From contig JAEWVR010000032.1 of NCBI GenBank assembly GCA_023459055.1, forward strand, positions 1-26,113: 26,113 bases of DNA, given 5' to 3'. Numbering within the stretch: the first letter of the stretch is position 1; every line of letters starts with the position of its first letter. The notes beneath the pieces were generated by a model, which was given only the letters and a program-made list of their open reading frames with translations, was not told the origin of the DNA and made no database searches. The stretch is from Fibrobacterota bacterium (GTDB lineage: Bacteria > Fibrobacterota > Chitinivibrionia > Chitinivibrionales > Chitinispirillaceae). This document shows, piece by piece, positions 1-7,221 of this stretch. A program made the position numbers and the translations under genes.

Positions 1-336
1 AGTACTAATGCAATTATATCAAAAGTTAATCCTAATAGAGATTTCGTTTTATATTTAACTTCAACTGGACAATTGTCTTTTCATATTGCACATGGGGCTA
101 CTTATTACCATTTAACAAGCCCATCTGTACTACCAATTAACGAATGGTCAAAAACAAGTGTTGTTAAAACAGGGACGCATTGGGAGCTATTTGTAAATGA
201 TGTTTCAGTTGGAGAAAAAGACTTTATTAATATCGAACCTAAATGGACTGGCTCAATTATGAATATCGGTGCAATGGATAATGGTTACTCGTTTCAAGGC
301 TATATCGATGAAGTTAAAATAACCAAATTGAAGTAA
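1..336 (+). CDS. 3' end of a LamG/concanavalin-like domain protein (partial)
   Basis: The frame is open from the first base of the window, so this is the C-terminal part (111 residues) of a longer gene cut by the window edge; the TTG at 73 is not needed as a start. The residues alternate as in a beta sandwich, with 'NEWSKTSVVKTGTHWELFVN' and then 'GYIDEVKI' close to the stop. This is the usual ending of LamG/Laminin_G_3 jelly-roll domains, where a last strand reads G-x-I-D-E-V-x-I. Such domains bind carbohydrate or protein ligands on secreted or surface proteins. Nothing follows the domain, so no C-terminal anchor or sorting domain exists in this protein. The GC-rich hairpin at 446-464 followed by TTTT could end its transcript. 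Full function cannot be judged without the 5' part. Confidence 0.6.
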   Translation, partial: STNAIISKVNPNRDFVLYLTSTGQLSFHIAHGATYYHLTSPSVLPINEWSKTSVVKTGTHWELFVNDVSVGEKDFINIEPKWTGSIMNIGAMDNGYSFQGYIDEVKITKLK

Positions 337-435
337 TAGATTTATCACGGAAGAAGAGTATGCACGACTTATATTTTAGTCAAGTGACATAGCAAATAAA
401 GCATTAGTTCCTAAACTTGTTGTACGTACCAGGCA

Positions 436-530
436 TTGACGTCCACCCCTCCCTGAAGGAGGGGTTTTCCGCATTATACGGCTTTCGTTTTTTTTCGTTT
501 TAGGGCTTCCTGCTTAGTAGGAGCCCCTAA
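436..530 (-). mobile_element. Right-end remnant of an IS200/IS605-type (tnpB-class) element, omega-RNA-like
   Basis: Read on the minus strand, this stretch has two stem-loops separated by an A-rich linker. One is an imperfect hairpin with arms GGGCT.CCT and AGGAGCCC (503-526). The other is a perfect 7-bp hairpin CCCCTCC/GGAGGGG (446-464) next to a short tail. IS200/IS605 elements carrying TnpB commonly end in this way: the end of tnpB runs into a structured RNA (omega RNA) and a terminal GC-rich hairpin. The short frame running into the first hairpin encodes a PTKQEA sequence, similar to the P-x-x-QEA tails I recall from many TnpB proteins. No transposase or nuclease core is present. The boundaries are estimates and the identity is an inference. 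Confidence 0.35.
446..468 (+). terminator. Possible rho-independent terminator
   Basis: A perfect 7-bp stem (CCCCTCC, loop CTGAA, GGAGGGG) is followed directly by TTTT on the plus strand, about 110 bases past the LamG gene. It fits an intrinsic terminator for that gene. The same hairpin may instead be the end structure of the transposon remnant described here; both readings can hold. Confidence 0.4.
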
Positions 531-617
531 CGGAGATTCTTTCAAAATTAGCATTGCCGAAACTTCAAGTGAGCATCTAAACACTTTTCTACGCCAGAAA
601 ACGGTACTATTTCTCAT
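474..617 (-). pseudogene. Possible 3' tail of a tnpB gene (remnant, 47 codons)
   Basis: A 47-codon frame on the minus strand starts with ATG at 617, just after an in-frame stop at 621-623, and ends with TAA at 474-476. Its last third reads KESPLGAPTKQEALKRKK and passes through the hairpin at 503-526. TnpB genes of IS200/IS605 elements often have such a tail ending in P-x-x-QEA over the omega-RNA part. The zinc-finger CxxC pairs and RuvC motifs of TnpB are absent, so nothing functional remains. A chance frame cannot be excluded. Confidence 0.3.
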
Positions 618-726
618 TCCTCATCATTAATGCATAGTATCCCTGGATAACGATTTTTAACTACCACTAATTTGTTATTCTGTATTCGTTTGTAAATTAC
701 AACCATGAAATTTTGAAGTACCTTAT

Positions 727-985
727 TTAATAGTCATTATTATTGTAAATAGTGTACGGAATTGCATGTATGGCAGATATAAAATCCGTACCAGGGTAAA
801 AGTATCCTATTACCGCATCCTCATTGTCAACGCAGTTATGGTAGTGGTAATATTGTAAACCATTTACTTTATATCACTTCAGGCCAATTCAAATTATGTC
901 GTTGACTCATCCTTCGTAATTCACTGATCAAAGTCATATCTGTGTAATAGTGTATATTCACAAGTAAATATTTACAGAATCGAAG
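727..985 (-). pseudogene. Frameshifted remnant of an unrecognised gene
   Basis: Two minus-strand frames join end to end. The upstream one (985 down to 869) is open for about 38 codons and includes 'ISELRRMSQRHNLNWPEV'. The downstream one (873 down to 727) has about 48 codons, includes 'YYHYHNCVDNEDAV' and 'GYFYPGTDFISAIHAIPYT', and ends with TAA at 727-729. The two meet within a few bases near 870, as expected for one frameshift, and both have protein-like composition rich in aromatic and polar residues. No start codon with a ribosome binding site is visible upstream, so the 5' part is also lost. I do not recognise the family. Confidence 0.3.
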
Positions 986-1233
986 TCAAAAGTCGTTGTA
1001 TTGCCTTTGAAGCTTAGCTTTAATTATGTATATCTGCCAACAGGCATAGTTGTCTTGGTGAAGCCAATAGTGGGCACCAGGGCGTGTTCTCGAAGCTTAA
1101 CAGGTTGTTACGGCCTGCAGTCTGCTAATTTTCGCTTTTTGTCTAAAGCAGCCCCGACAAGCCGCAATATGATTATTGTATTTCCTGGTGGTACAGCGGA
1201 CATGATCGGACACTCCCGGTTTCGAGAGTCATT

Positions 1234-1277
1234 TCATACTCCCCTCTCCAAAGGCCAAGAAGGCAAGGGGAGTATGA
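1234..1277. repeat. Perfect 12-bp inverted repeat (hairpin)
   Basis: The arms TCATACTCCCCT (1234-1245) and AGGGGAGTATGA (1266-1277) are exact reverse complements with a 20-base loop. No T-run follows on either strand, so it is not an ordinary terminator. About 30 bases upstream, CGGACA occurs twice with a 10-bp period (1197 and 1207). The surrounding bases 986-1333 contain no convincing gene. The structure could be an end of a lost mobile element. Confidence 0.5.
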
Positions 1278-1333
1278 CCTGGATTCATAGCTGATTTGTT
1301 ACAACCGTACAGATCCGGATCGTTGAGCATCCG

Positions 1334-1705
1334 TTAATTCAATGGAAACGCCAGATACTCGTGACTGTGATCATTGAAACAAGCCCACCAGCGGCGGGCA
1401 GGTTCGCCGGGTTTCTGGTAGACATCCGAGTACCCGGGAACGAACCATCCAGACTTCGAACCGCCGGACCAAGAAATCTTGTAGGCTACAATCATCCTTC
1501 TGTCAATTTCACGGTCGATGTTAATGGATAAGTTGTTTACCCACTTCGTATTGTTTGACGGGCCAAAACTGCCGAAGACGACTCCGGAACTCTGAATGTT
1601 CGTGGGGACGATTCCCTTGTTGAATTCCGAGTATGAACGGAGTGACGGAGCGTAGGCTGAAGGGACGGCGATGTATTTAAAGTTATGGTCGTTGAAGCAT
1701 GCCAA
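1334..1705 (-). pseudogene. Fragment of an unrecognised repeat-containing protein (C-terminal)
   Basis: The 123-codon minus-strand frame begins directly at a stop codon (TGA at 1706-1708) with a TTG and no clear ribosome binding site, so it is probably the 3' part of a broken gene. The motif ACFNDHNFKYIAVP near its N-terminus returns at the C-terminus as ACFNDHSHEYLAFP, 106 residues later. The fragment therefore looks like just over one unit of a protein built from units of about 106 residues. It has many Trp, Gly and Ser residues and a predicted beta-rich character, as in secreted proteins. No signal peptide is left. The stretch looks more GC-rich than the genes to its right. I do not recognise the family; a short real gene remains possible. 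Confidence 0.45.
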
Positions 1706-1771
1706 TCATACATTTTAGGTCAGAATATCTGCCCAAAGAGTTTTTATTCAGACATTTTTCTCCTGCATCAC

Positions 1772-2587
1772 TTACTCTTCAATATCTTCATAATTCTCTA
1801 TATAGCTCCGAAAAACCGGCTCTACTATTGACCAGCCATGATATGCCCACGAAATAACGGAAAATGAAACATGATAGTCTTTAAATTTATATTGAGATAT
1901 TTGATTATAAAAAGCCGTTCCCAGTTGATACATTCCGTTTTGTGCCGAACGTAAAATTAATGTAACCGGTAAACTGTCAGTCTTTTGTTTCAATGCATAT
2001 GCCAGAGAATGAATATCATCATTTACAGAGCTGATATATGCACCGTCAGCTGAGATGTATGTCTGAAAATATCTGTTTTCGGTGGGTTCAAGAAATGCCA
2101 TGTAGCTCACTCCAACTCCAGTCCAGGACTGTCCAAGAATAGCTCTTCTATCAGGATCAATATTAAAACTGTCTTCTATAATCGGCGCCAGCTCTTGTGT
2201 TACAAATTTTGTAAAATTTTTTATTCCAGGCATTCCGTTATCCTCTGAGCGGTTTAAGTCTCCCATATTTCCAATTGCCACAAGGATGACTCTCTTCTTC
2301 TTTTCTTCCAGGATTTTCCCGAATTGCCAATATAATTCTTCGCCGTCCAGTGTGTAGAGTACCGGATACGGAACGTCGGATTTTCCGTAATCTGGTGGCA
2401 GAACTACATATACAACGTATTTTTTTCCGTTATAGACGGATTTCTCTGTGAGAAACGACTTCACACTGTATGTCTCCGGTGTCCAGTATACTATATCATT
2501 TCCGTTGATACATCCTGTCAACATACAGCCCGATAGCAAAAAAAATACCAGAAATGGTGTAATGATTCGGGATTTTCCTGTTTTCAT
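1772..2587 (-). CDS. Putative esterase of the alpha/beta-hydrolase (IroE/Fes-like, COG2819) type, lipoprotein
   Basis: This 271-residue protein begins with a lipoprotein signal peptide: LLSGC (Cys21) followed by a second lipobox-like LTGC (Cys26). The mature part has the layout of putative esterases of the COG2819/esterase-D type: a strand with 'PYPVLYTLDG' (about 73-82), an oxyanion region 'ILVAIGN' (101-107), and the nucleophile elbow GQSWTG with Ser154. A final histidine lies in AYHGWSIVEPVF (His250), where the family usually has an H-x-x-x-x-P catalytic His. The elbow departs from the common GxSxGG form by having Thr two residues after Ser. ATG at 2587 is preceded by a GGAAG ribosome binding site. 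It lies downstream of the deaminase on the same strand with a 97-base gap, so cotranscription is possible. It probably hydrolyses an ester (carbohydrate, siderophore or acyl) in the periplasm; the substrate is unknown. Confidence 0.8.
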   Translation of the reverse strand: MKTGKSRIITPFLVFFLLSGCMLTGCINGNDIVYWTPETYSVKSFLTEKSVYNGKKYVVYVVLPPDYGKSDVPYPVLYTLDGEELYWQFGKILEEKKKRVILVAIGNMGDLNRSEDNGMPGIKNFTKFVTQELAPIIEDSFNIDPDRRAILGQSWTGVGVSYMAFLEPTENRYFQTYISADGAYISSVNDDIHSLAYALKQKTDSLPVTLILRSAQNGMYQLGTAFYNQISQYKFKDYHVSFSVISWAYHGWSIVEPVFRSYIENYEDIEE

Positions 2588-2684
2588 ATATGACTTCCGA
2601 TCGTAGTTTATGTTGAAAATAACCGCAAATAGTAATATGGAATTACTTACATTGCCCGTTAAACAGTCTGCAATTTAATCGTTT

Positions 2685-3254
2685 CTACACGTCTCCCGTT
2701 CCATTGTAAATTTTTCCGCCAAGTGATGCATACAGATCGAGTACAGCTTTTCCTTCGTTACGCATGAAGTCAACGGTAACAGAAATACCTCTTTGTGTAA
2801 GTGCTTCTACCCATTTGTCAATTTTTGCACCTTCATCGAATCCGATTGCACGTGCATCTTCATCGCGTGCGGCACAGACAACCCGTCCGACTCCCGACCA
2901 TGGTATTGCACCAAGACACATTGCACATGGTGCCGTACTGGTAAACAGTTCTGTATCTTTCCCAAGCTCAAAAGATCCAAGTTTCTGTTGAGCAATTCCG
3001 ATTGCCATCATTTCAGCATGCGCAAGGGAACAATGTGATGCAACAACGACATTTACTCCTGGTGCAATAAGTTCATGAGTTGTTGCATTGAAGATTGCGG
3101 CGGCAAAGGGACCTCCGGTCTGAAACTTGACATTTTGAATGCCGCAATTGATTACAAACTGCATTTTTTGTTGGTCACTTGAAAACAGAACATTTTTTTC
3201 AATTTCTTTATTAATCCATTCAGGAAGCTTTATTGAGATTGAAGGTTGATGCAT
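2685..3254 (-). CDS. Nucleoside deaminase (cytidine/deoxycytidylate deaminase family)
   Basis: This is a zinc-dependent deaminase of the COG0590-type fold. Counting from the ATG at 3254 (189 residues), the zinc and proton-shuttle motif HAE is at His79-Glu81, and the second zinc motif PCAMC gives Cys110 and Cys113. The following 'GAIPWSGVGRVVCAAR', the 'AIGFDEG' segment and the C-terminal GGKIYNG agree with the small nucleoside/guanine-deaminase-like proteins of this family. The substrate (guanine, cytosine or another base or nucleoside) cannot be read from the sequence. An upstream ATG at 3302 would add 16 residues, but AAGGAG lies 11 bases before 3254 and family members usually start near 'SISIKLPEWI', so the shorter form is preferred. 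It diverges from copA across about 276 bases. Confidence 0.88.
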   Translation of the reverse strand: MHQPSISIKLPEWINKEIEKNVLFSSDQQKMQFVINCGIQNVKFQTGGPFAAAIFNATTHELIAPGVNVVVASHCSLAHAEMMAIGIAQQKLGSFELGKDTELFTSTAPCAMCLGAIPWSGVGRVVCAARDEDARAIGFDEGAKIDKWVEALTQRGISVTVDFMRNEGKAVLDLYASLGGKIYNGTGDV

Positions 3255-3530
3255 TGATGAAGTAACTCCTTGATTATAATATGATTTTGCGTCAGGAATC
3301 ATTGAATGCTTTTTAATTGTAGTTATCTGTTAAAGACAAAATATATAATGCACTGTATTGCACAAAAATACATATACTCACCAGTTAAACCTAAAATAAG
3401 GTGATGTATCTGTACGCACTTATTTATAGAATAAACTAGATTGTATGTTATGAGATTATATAAGATCTAAAAAGTCCAAAATTGTAAGTAACGGTTTCCG
3501 AAACTGATACAGAAAAAGAAAACGGCGATC

Positions 3531-5936
3531 ATGAACATGGAAATTACTATTGATGGTATGCATTGTGTAAATTGCTCACAAAACATTAAAAAACGTCTTT
3601 TGAGAGAACCAGGTGTTGTTGGGGTTGAGATCGATCATGTTAGTGGCAAAGCTGTTATTGATATTGATAATAAGACAATAACCAGTCTGAAAGTTTGTGA
3701 CTGTATCAGAGAACTGGGATTTTCCGTTCGTGATAACGATATACTAACGGTATCAATAAAAGGGATGCATTGTGCATCATGTGCATCCAAAATTTTCAAT
3801 GCATTATCCGGACTGAATAATGTTTCTGAAATTTCTGTTGATAGTGTCAGAGAGAAAGCTGTAATTCACACGGTTAAAGGATTTGACGGTATTGACACAA
3901 TACCTGGTCTCGTTAAAAATGCCGGTTTCGAGTTCAATGGAATCAAGGAGCGATCTGATAATCCAGTTGATTTACAAAAGGAACTGCGCGGGAAAACTAT
4001 TGCAATTGCCAGAATTATCACTGCATTTGTTTTCAGTGTACCTTTAATGATCATGATGTACATTCCTCAGCTTTCGATTCACAAATTCGCATTGTATCAA
4101 TTAATTGTATTGTCACCAGTGATTACATTTGTAATATTTCCTATTTTCAGGAATGGTATTCGTGACATTACAAACAAGTCGCTCACCATGGATGTGATGT
4201 ATTGCCTGGGAATTGGGACCGCACTTGTTGCAAGTATCCTGGGAACATTTAAAATACTGCTTGATCATTCTTTTGTAATGTTTGATACGGTACTGATGCT
4301 TGGTGGTTTTCTGATGCTTGGCAGATATCTTGAACGTCGTGCAAAAGTAAAAGCCTCTAATACGATTAGTAAACTGATTCATTTACAGCCAAGGACTGCA
4401 ATAAAGGTGTTGGACAACACAGAGTATGAAGTTGATATAAAAAAAGTAGTTCCCGGTGATATTCTCAGAATTCGTCCCGGTGACAGTATTCCTGTTGATG
4501 GTGTGGTTGTGAGCGGACACAGTTCTGTGGATGAATCTTTGCTTAGCGGGGAAGCAATGCCACTTGAAAAAACGGAAGGAATGAGTGTTTCAAGCGGAAC
4601 TATCAATAAAAATGGAGTACTTACAATTATCGCACAAAAAGTCGGGAATGATACTGTTCTTGCGCAGATTGTAAAGATCGTAGAAACTGCTCAACGTATG
4701 AAACCGCCAATACAGAAAATTGCAGACAAGGTAGTGCAATGGTTTATTCCGGTGATATTGGGTATCGCATTGCTGACATTTACAGTGTGGTATTTTATTT
4801 TTGATGCATCAGTGTTTTTCAGTCTGACATCAATGATAGCGGTGCTTGTGATTGCTTGTCCCTGTGCACTAGGGCTTGCATCTCCGGCTGCGGTTTCTGT
4901 AGGAATCGGCAGAGGCGCAGAACTTGGTATACTTATTAAAAACGGTGAAGCTCTGGAAGCTATGAAAAAATGTGACATTGTTGTGTTTGATAAAACAGGA
5001 ACATTGACAAAAGGAGTGCCTCAGGTTGTTGATCTGTTTATTCCTGATGGAGATAGCAGAAGGATTCTTTCCCTGATGATGTCTCTTGAAAAACAATCAA
5101 ATCATCCGCTTGCTGACGCTATCGTAAAATATGCCGAAATGCAGGGTGCACAATACATTCCTGTTAAAGATATTACAAATGTTGAAGGGTGTGGAATTGT
5201 CGGTCGTGTTGATAATTGTGATGTTATTGCGGGTAGTGTAGAGTTTACAGAGGAGAAAAAGATTGACACTTCTTTTGCAGATTCCTTTATATCTGAACAT
5301 ATAAATTGTGGGCGTAGTATTATTGTTTTTAGTGTTAACGGAGTACTGTCTTGTGTCGCGGCAATTGAAGATGAGTTACGTGAAAACTCAAAACAAGCTG
5401 TTTCAATACTTAAAACAATGGGATTTACTACAATGGTTCTATCCGGTGATAATTATCAGTCTGCGAAAAGTATTGCTGAAAGGGTAGGAATCGATACTGT
5501 CATTGCTCCCGTATTGCCATCAGAAAAACTGCAGAAAATTCAGGAACTCCAAAAAAAGGGGAAAAAAGTAATTTTTGCGGGAGATGGTATTAATGATGCA
5601 GCCGCACTTAGTGGTGCTGATGTTGGCATCGCATTTGGAAACGGATCTGATATTGCACTGGAAAGCGGTGATATAATTCTTGTGAAAAATGATCCTCTTG
5701 ACATTGTGGCATCAATACAACTTGGAAGAAAGCTTTACAACAGAATTAGACAAAATATTTTTTGGGCATTTGTATATAACATTTCGCTTATTCCTTTAGC
5801 AGCAGGGGCGTTATATCCACTCTGGGGATTTTCTTTTAAACCGGAATATGCTGCATTTGCGATGTCGCTTAGTTCTGTTACAGTAATCTCTTTATCATTA
5901 ATGCTCAAAAAATTCAGGATGAAATTATCATCGTAG
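3531..5936 (+). CDS. copA: Copper-translocating P-type ATPase (PIB-1, Cu+ exporter)
   Basis: At 801 residues this is full length for a Cu(I)-exporting ATPase with two N-terminal HMA domains, each with a metal-binding CxxC (MHCVNC, Cys12/Cys15; MHCASC, Cys81/Cys84). Next come membrane helices, the actuator loop SGEA (339-342, usually TGEA or TGES), and the CPC transport motif (443-445). Further on are the phosphorylated DKTGT (Asp487), the SNHP nucleotide-domain motif (523-526) and GDGIND (684-689). The last helices carry YN (749-750) and MSLSS (778-782), which with CPC form the Cu(I) selectivity set of CopA. It moves Cu(I) (or Ag(I)) out of the cytoplasm using ATP. A second ATG lies six bases after the chosen start, and the ribosome binding site is weak for both. 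No copper regulator or chaperone gene is adjacent, and I could not recognise a CueR- or CsoR-type operator upstream. Confidence 0.95.
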   Translation: MNMEITIDGMHCVNCSQNIKKRLLREPGVVGVEIDHVSGKAVIDIDNKTITSLKVCDCIRELGFSVRDNDILTVSIKGMHCASCASKIFNALSGLNNVSEISVDSVREKAVIHTVKGFDGIDTIPGLVKNAGFEFNGIKERSDNPVDLQKELRGKTIAIARIITAFVFSVPLMIMMYIPQLSIHKFALYQLIVLSPVITFVIFPIFRNGIRDITNKSLTMDVMYCLGIGTALVASILGTFKILLDHSFVMFDTVLMLGGFLMLGRYLERRAKVKASNTISKLIHLQPRTAIKVLDNTEYEVDIKKVVPGDILRIRPGDSIPVDGVVVSGHSSVDESLLSGEAMPLEKTEGMSVSSGTINKNGVLTIIAQKVGNDTVLAQIVKIVETAQRMKPPIQKIADKVVQWFIPVILGIALLTFTVWYFIFDASVFFSLTSMIAVLVIACPCALGLASPAAVSVGIGRGAELGILIKNGEALEAMKKCDIVVFDKTGTLTKGVPQVVDLFIPDGDSRRILSLMMSLEKQSNHPLADAIVKYAEMQGAQYIPVKDITNVEGCGIVGRVDNCDVIAGSVEFTEEKKIDTSFADSFISEHINCGRSIIVFSVNGVLSCVAAIEDELRENSKQAVSILKTMGFTTMVLSGDNYQSAKSIAERVGIDTVIAPVLPSEKLQKIQELQKKGKKVIFAGDGINDAAALSGADVGIAFGNGSDIALESGDIILVKNDPLDIVASIQLGRKLYNRIRQNIFWAFVYNISLIPLAAGALYPLWGFSFKPEYAAFAMSLSSVTVISLSLMLKKFRMKLSS

Positions 5937-6038
5937 ACTATCGGTAACCTTTCCGGATTAGAGATGGCAATTCCATGAGTTTTGGGCTACGATGCATCCA
6001 ACAAAAAAATGATATATATATAAATTAATGGCTTACAG

Positions 6039-6085
6039 ATTTTCCAAAACAGCTTCATTATAACGGTTATTTTTTTTTGGAAAAT
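6039..6085. repeat. 11-bp perfect inverted repeat
   Basis: ATTTTCCAAAA (6039-6049) and TTTTGGAAAAT (6075-6085) are exact reverse complements with a 25-base loop, and a run of nine T precedes the GG of the right arm. It lies about 100 bases past copA and 160 before the next gene. It may be a weak terminator or an operator-like site. Confidence 0.5.
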
Positions 6086-6133
6086 AAAAAATATAACTAA
6101 TCAGGTGGATATTTAATTAATTATATTCGTCTA

Positions 6134-6163
6134 TTAACAGTTTGACTTTGTTTGATGTATAGT
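6134..6163 (+). promoter_or_regulatory. Possible sigma70-type promoter for the beta-helix/giant-repeat operon
   Basis: TTAACA (6134-6139) and TATAGT (6158-6163) are spaced 18 bases apart, close to the -35/-10 consensus, about 85 bases before the first gene of the operon. The nearby TTGACT at 6142 is too close to the -10 box to be its partner. Sequence match only. Confidence 0.35.
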
Positions 6164-6247
6164 GCAACGAACAAAGAGGTGGTTGTTCTCCGCGTGGTAT
6201 TGGTTGTTTCGAATTGTAAGTGATTGATTAAATCTTAATTAAGGCGT

Positions 6248-7207
6248 ATGATTATGAGGTTCTGTTTGGTAGGATTGAGCATATTGTTAAGTGTTCTTTG
6301 CGTTTTCGCTGATGTAAAACTTAGCGGTAATGTAGATGATATGACACTTGTGATGGATCAAAATCCATATGTGATTACTGATGATGTTGTTGTTCCTACT
6401 GGAAAAAAACTTATAATTACCCGGGGTTGTATAATTTTATTTAAACCGTTTACCGGAATCAGTGTCAGCGGGTCTTTACATGTTCAGGGTGATCCTGAAA
6501 AACCGGTAGTATTTACATCGGAGAATGATAATAAATTTAATCACGTATCTCCCCAGTTTCCGAATCCTTTTGACTGGAATGGTATTCTGATTAATCAGAA
6601 TGCAACAGAAGCTGTAATGAATAATTTTATTGTTAAATATTCTGTGTATGGTGTCAAGTCATACAAGGGTGATATTGTTATTGAAAATGGCATTTTTAGT
6701 AACAATGGGCAGTCAAATTTGACAATTAAAGAAACTATGAAAAATGTCGCTGATGGTATTCCATACAGTTATCAGCAGGAGCCATCAATAAATATTAGTT
6801 TCAAGATGCAGGATACTGATTCACAAAAAGTTACGCAACAACCTGAACTAAAAGTTCAACCGGTTACAAAACCAACGAAGCCAAAACAACCTTTTGCGTG
6901 GCGCAATCCGACGGCGATAGGTGCAATTGGAGCTGGCGGTTTGTGCCTGGTTATGTCGGGGATCTATATGATCAATGCTTACAACTATGATGATAAGTAT
7001 CGCAATACTGCTGGAACGGCAATGGAATCTAATAAAAATAAAAGGAATTCAAACGCAACTTATTCTACAGTATCCTTTATACCGGCAGTTCTGTTTGCCG
7101 GTGGGGGAATAACACTGTACTTTTGGAATAAAAAACAAAATAAGAAGGTTTCGGTAGTTCCACTGACTGGAGATAATAACGGTATTGCATGTAATGTAGT
7201 GTTTTGA
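6248..7207 (+). CDS. Secreted beta-helix-like protein with C-terminal membrane segments
   Basis: This 319-residue protein has a Sec signal peptide (hydrophobic to about residue 20, likely cleavage after VFA at 21). Residues about 45-165 look like a short right-handed parallel beta-helix: 'VVVPTGKKLIITRGCIILF', then 'SGSLHVQGDPEKPVVFTSEN', the pattern of 'pre-warmed' start coils in beta-helix proteins (placeholder strands of T/V-x-I-x-x-G). A Pro/Lys/Thr linker (about 195-215) leads to two hydrophobic segments (about 223-243 and 276-294) around a polar loop, then a Lys-rich tail. The signal peptide and the two membrane segments suggest an exported domain tethered to a membrane. AAGG at 6241 is 3 bases before the first ATG but 9 before the ATG at 6254, so the true start may be 6254. 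The next gene follows after 14 bases, so the two are probably one operon. The exact function is unknown. Confidence 0.7.
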   Translation: MIMRFCLVGLSILLSVLCVFADVKLSGNVDDMTLVMDQNPYVITDDVVVPTGKKLIITRGCIILFKPFTGISVSGSLHVQGDPEKPVVFTSENDNKFNHVSPQFPNPFDWNGILINQNATEAVMNNFIVKYSVYGVKSYKGDIVIENGIFSNNGQSNLTIKETMKNVADGIPYSYQQEPSINISFKMQDTDSQKVTQQPELKVQPVTKPTKPKQPFAWRNPTAIGAIGAGGLCLVMSGIYMINAYNYDDKYRNTAGTAMESNKNKRNSNATYSTVSFIPAVLFAGGGITLYFWNKKQNKKVSVVPLTGDNNGIACNVVF

Positions 7208-7221
7208 CATAGAGGTGTATT

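Larger units (their letters stand above)
5937..6247. other. Gene-free stretch between copA and the surface-protein operon
   Basis: This is 311 AT-rich bases. It holds an 11-bp perfect inverted repeat (6039-6049 with 6075-6085, reported separately) and a possible promoter for the following operon. I see no small gene in it, and no GC-rich terminator directly after copA. Confidence 0.6.

Noticed and set aside
1197..1212. Confident IS21-family end
   Set aside because: The CGGACA doublet only faintly recalls such ends; no IstA/IstB remnant or matching second end was seen.
1001..1294. 97-codon plus-strand open frame
   Set aside because: It starts at TTG with no ribosome binding site, has no family resemblance, and runs over the hairpin at 1234-1277, so it is probably chance or decayed DNA.
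6142..6163. TTGACT plus TATAGT as a promoter
   Set aside because: The spacing is only 10 bases; TTAACA at 6134 gives the workable 18-base spacing for the same -10 box.
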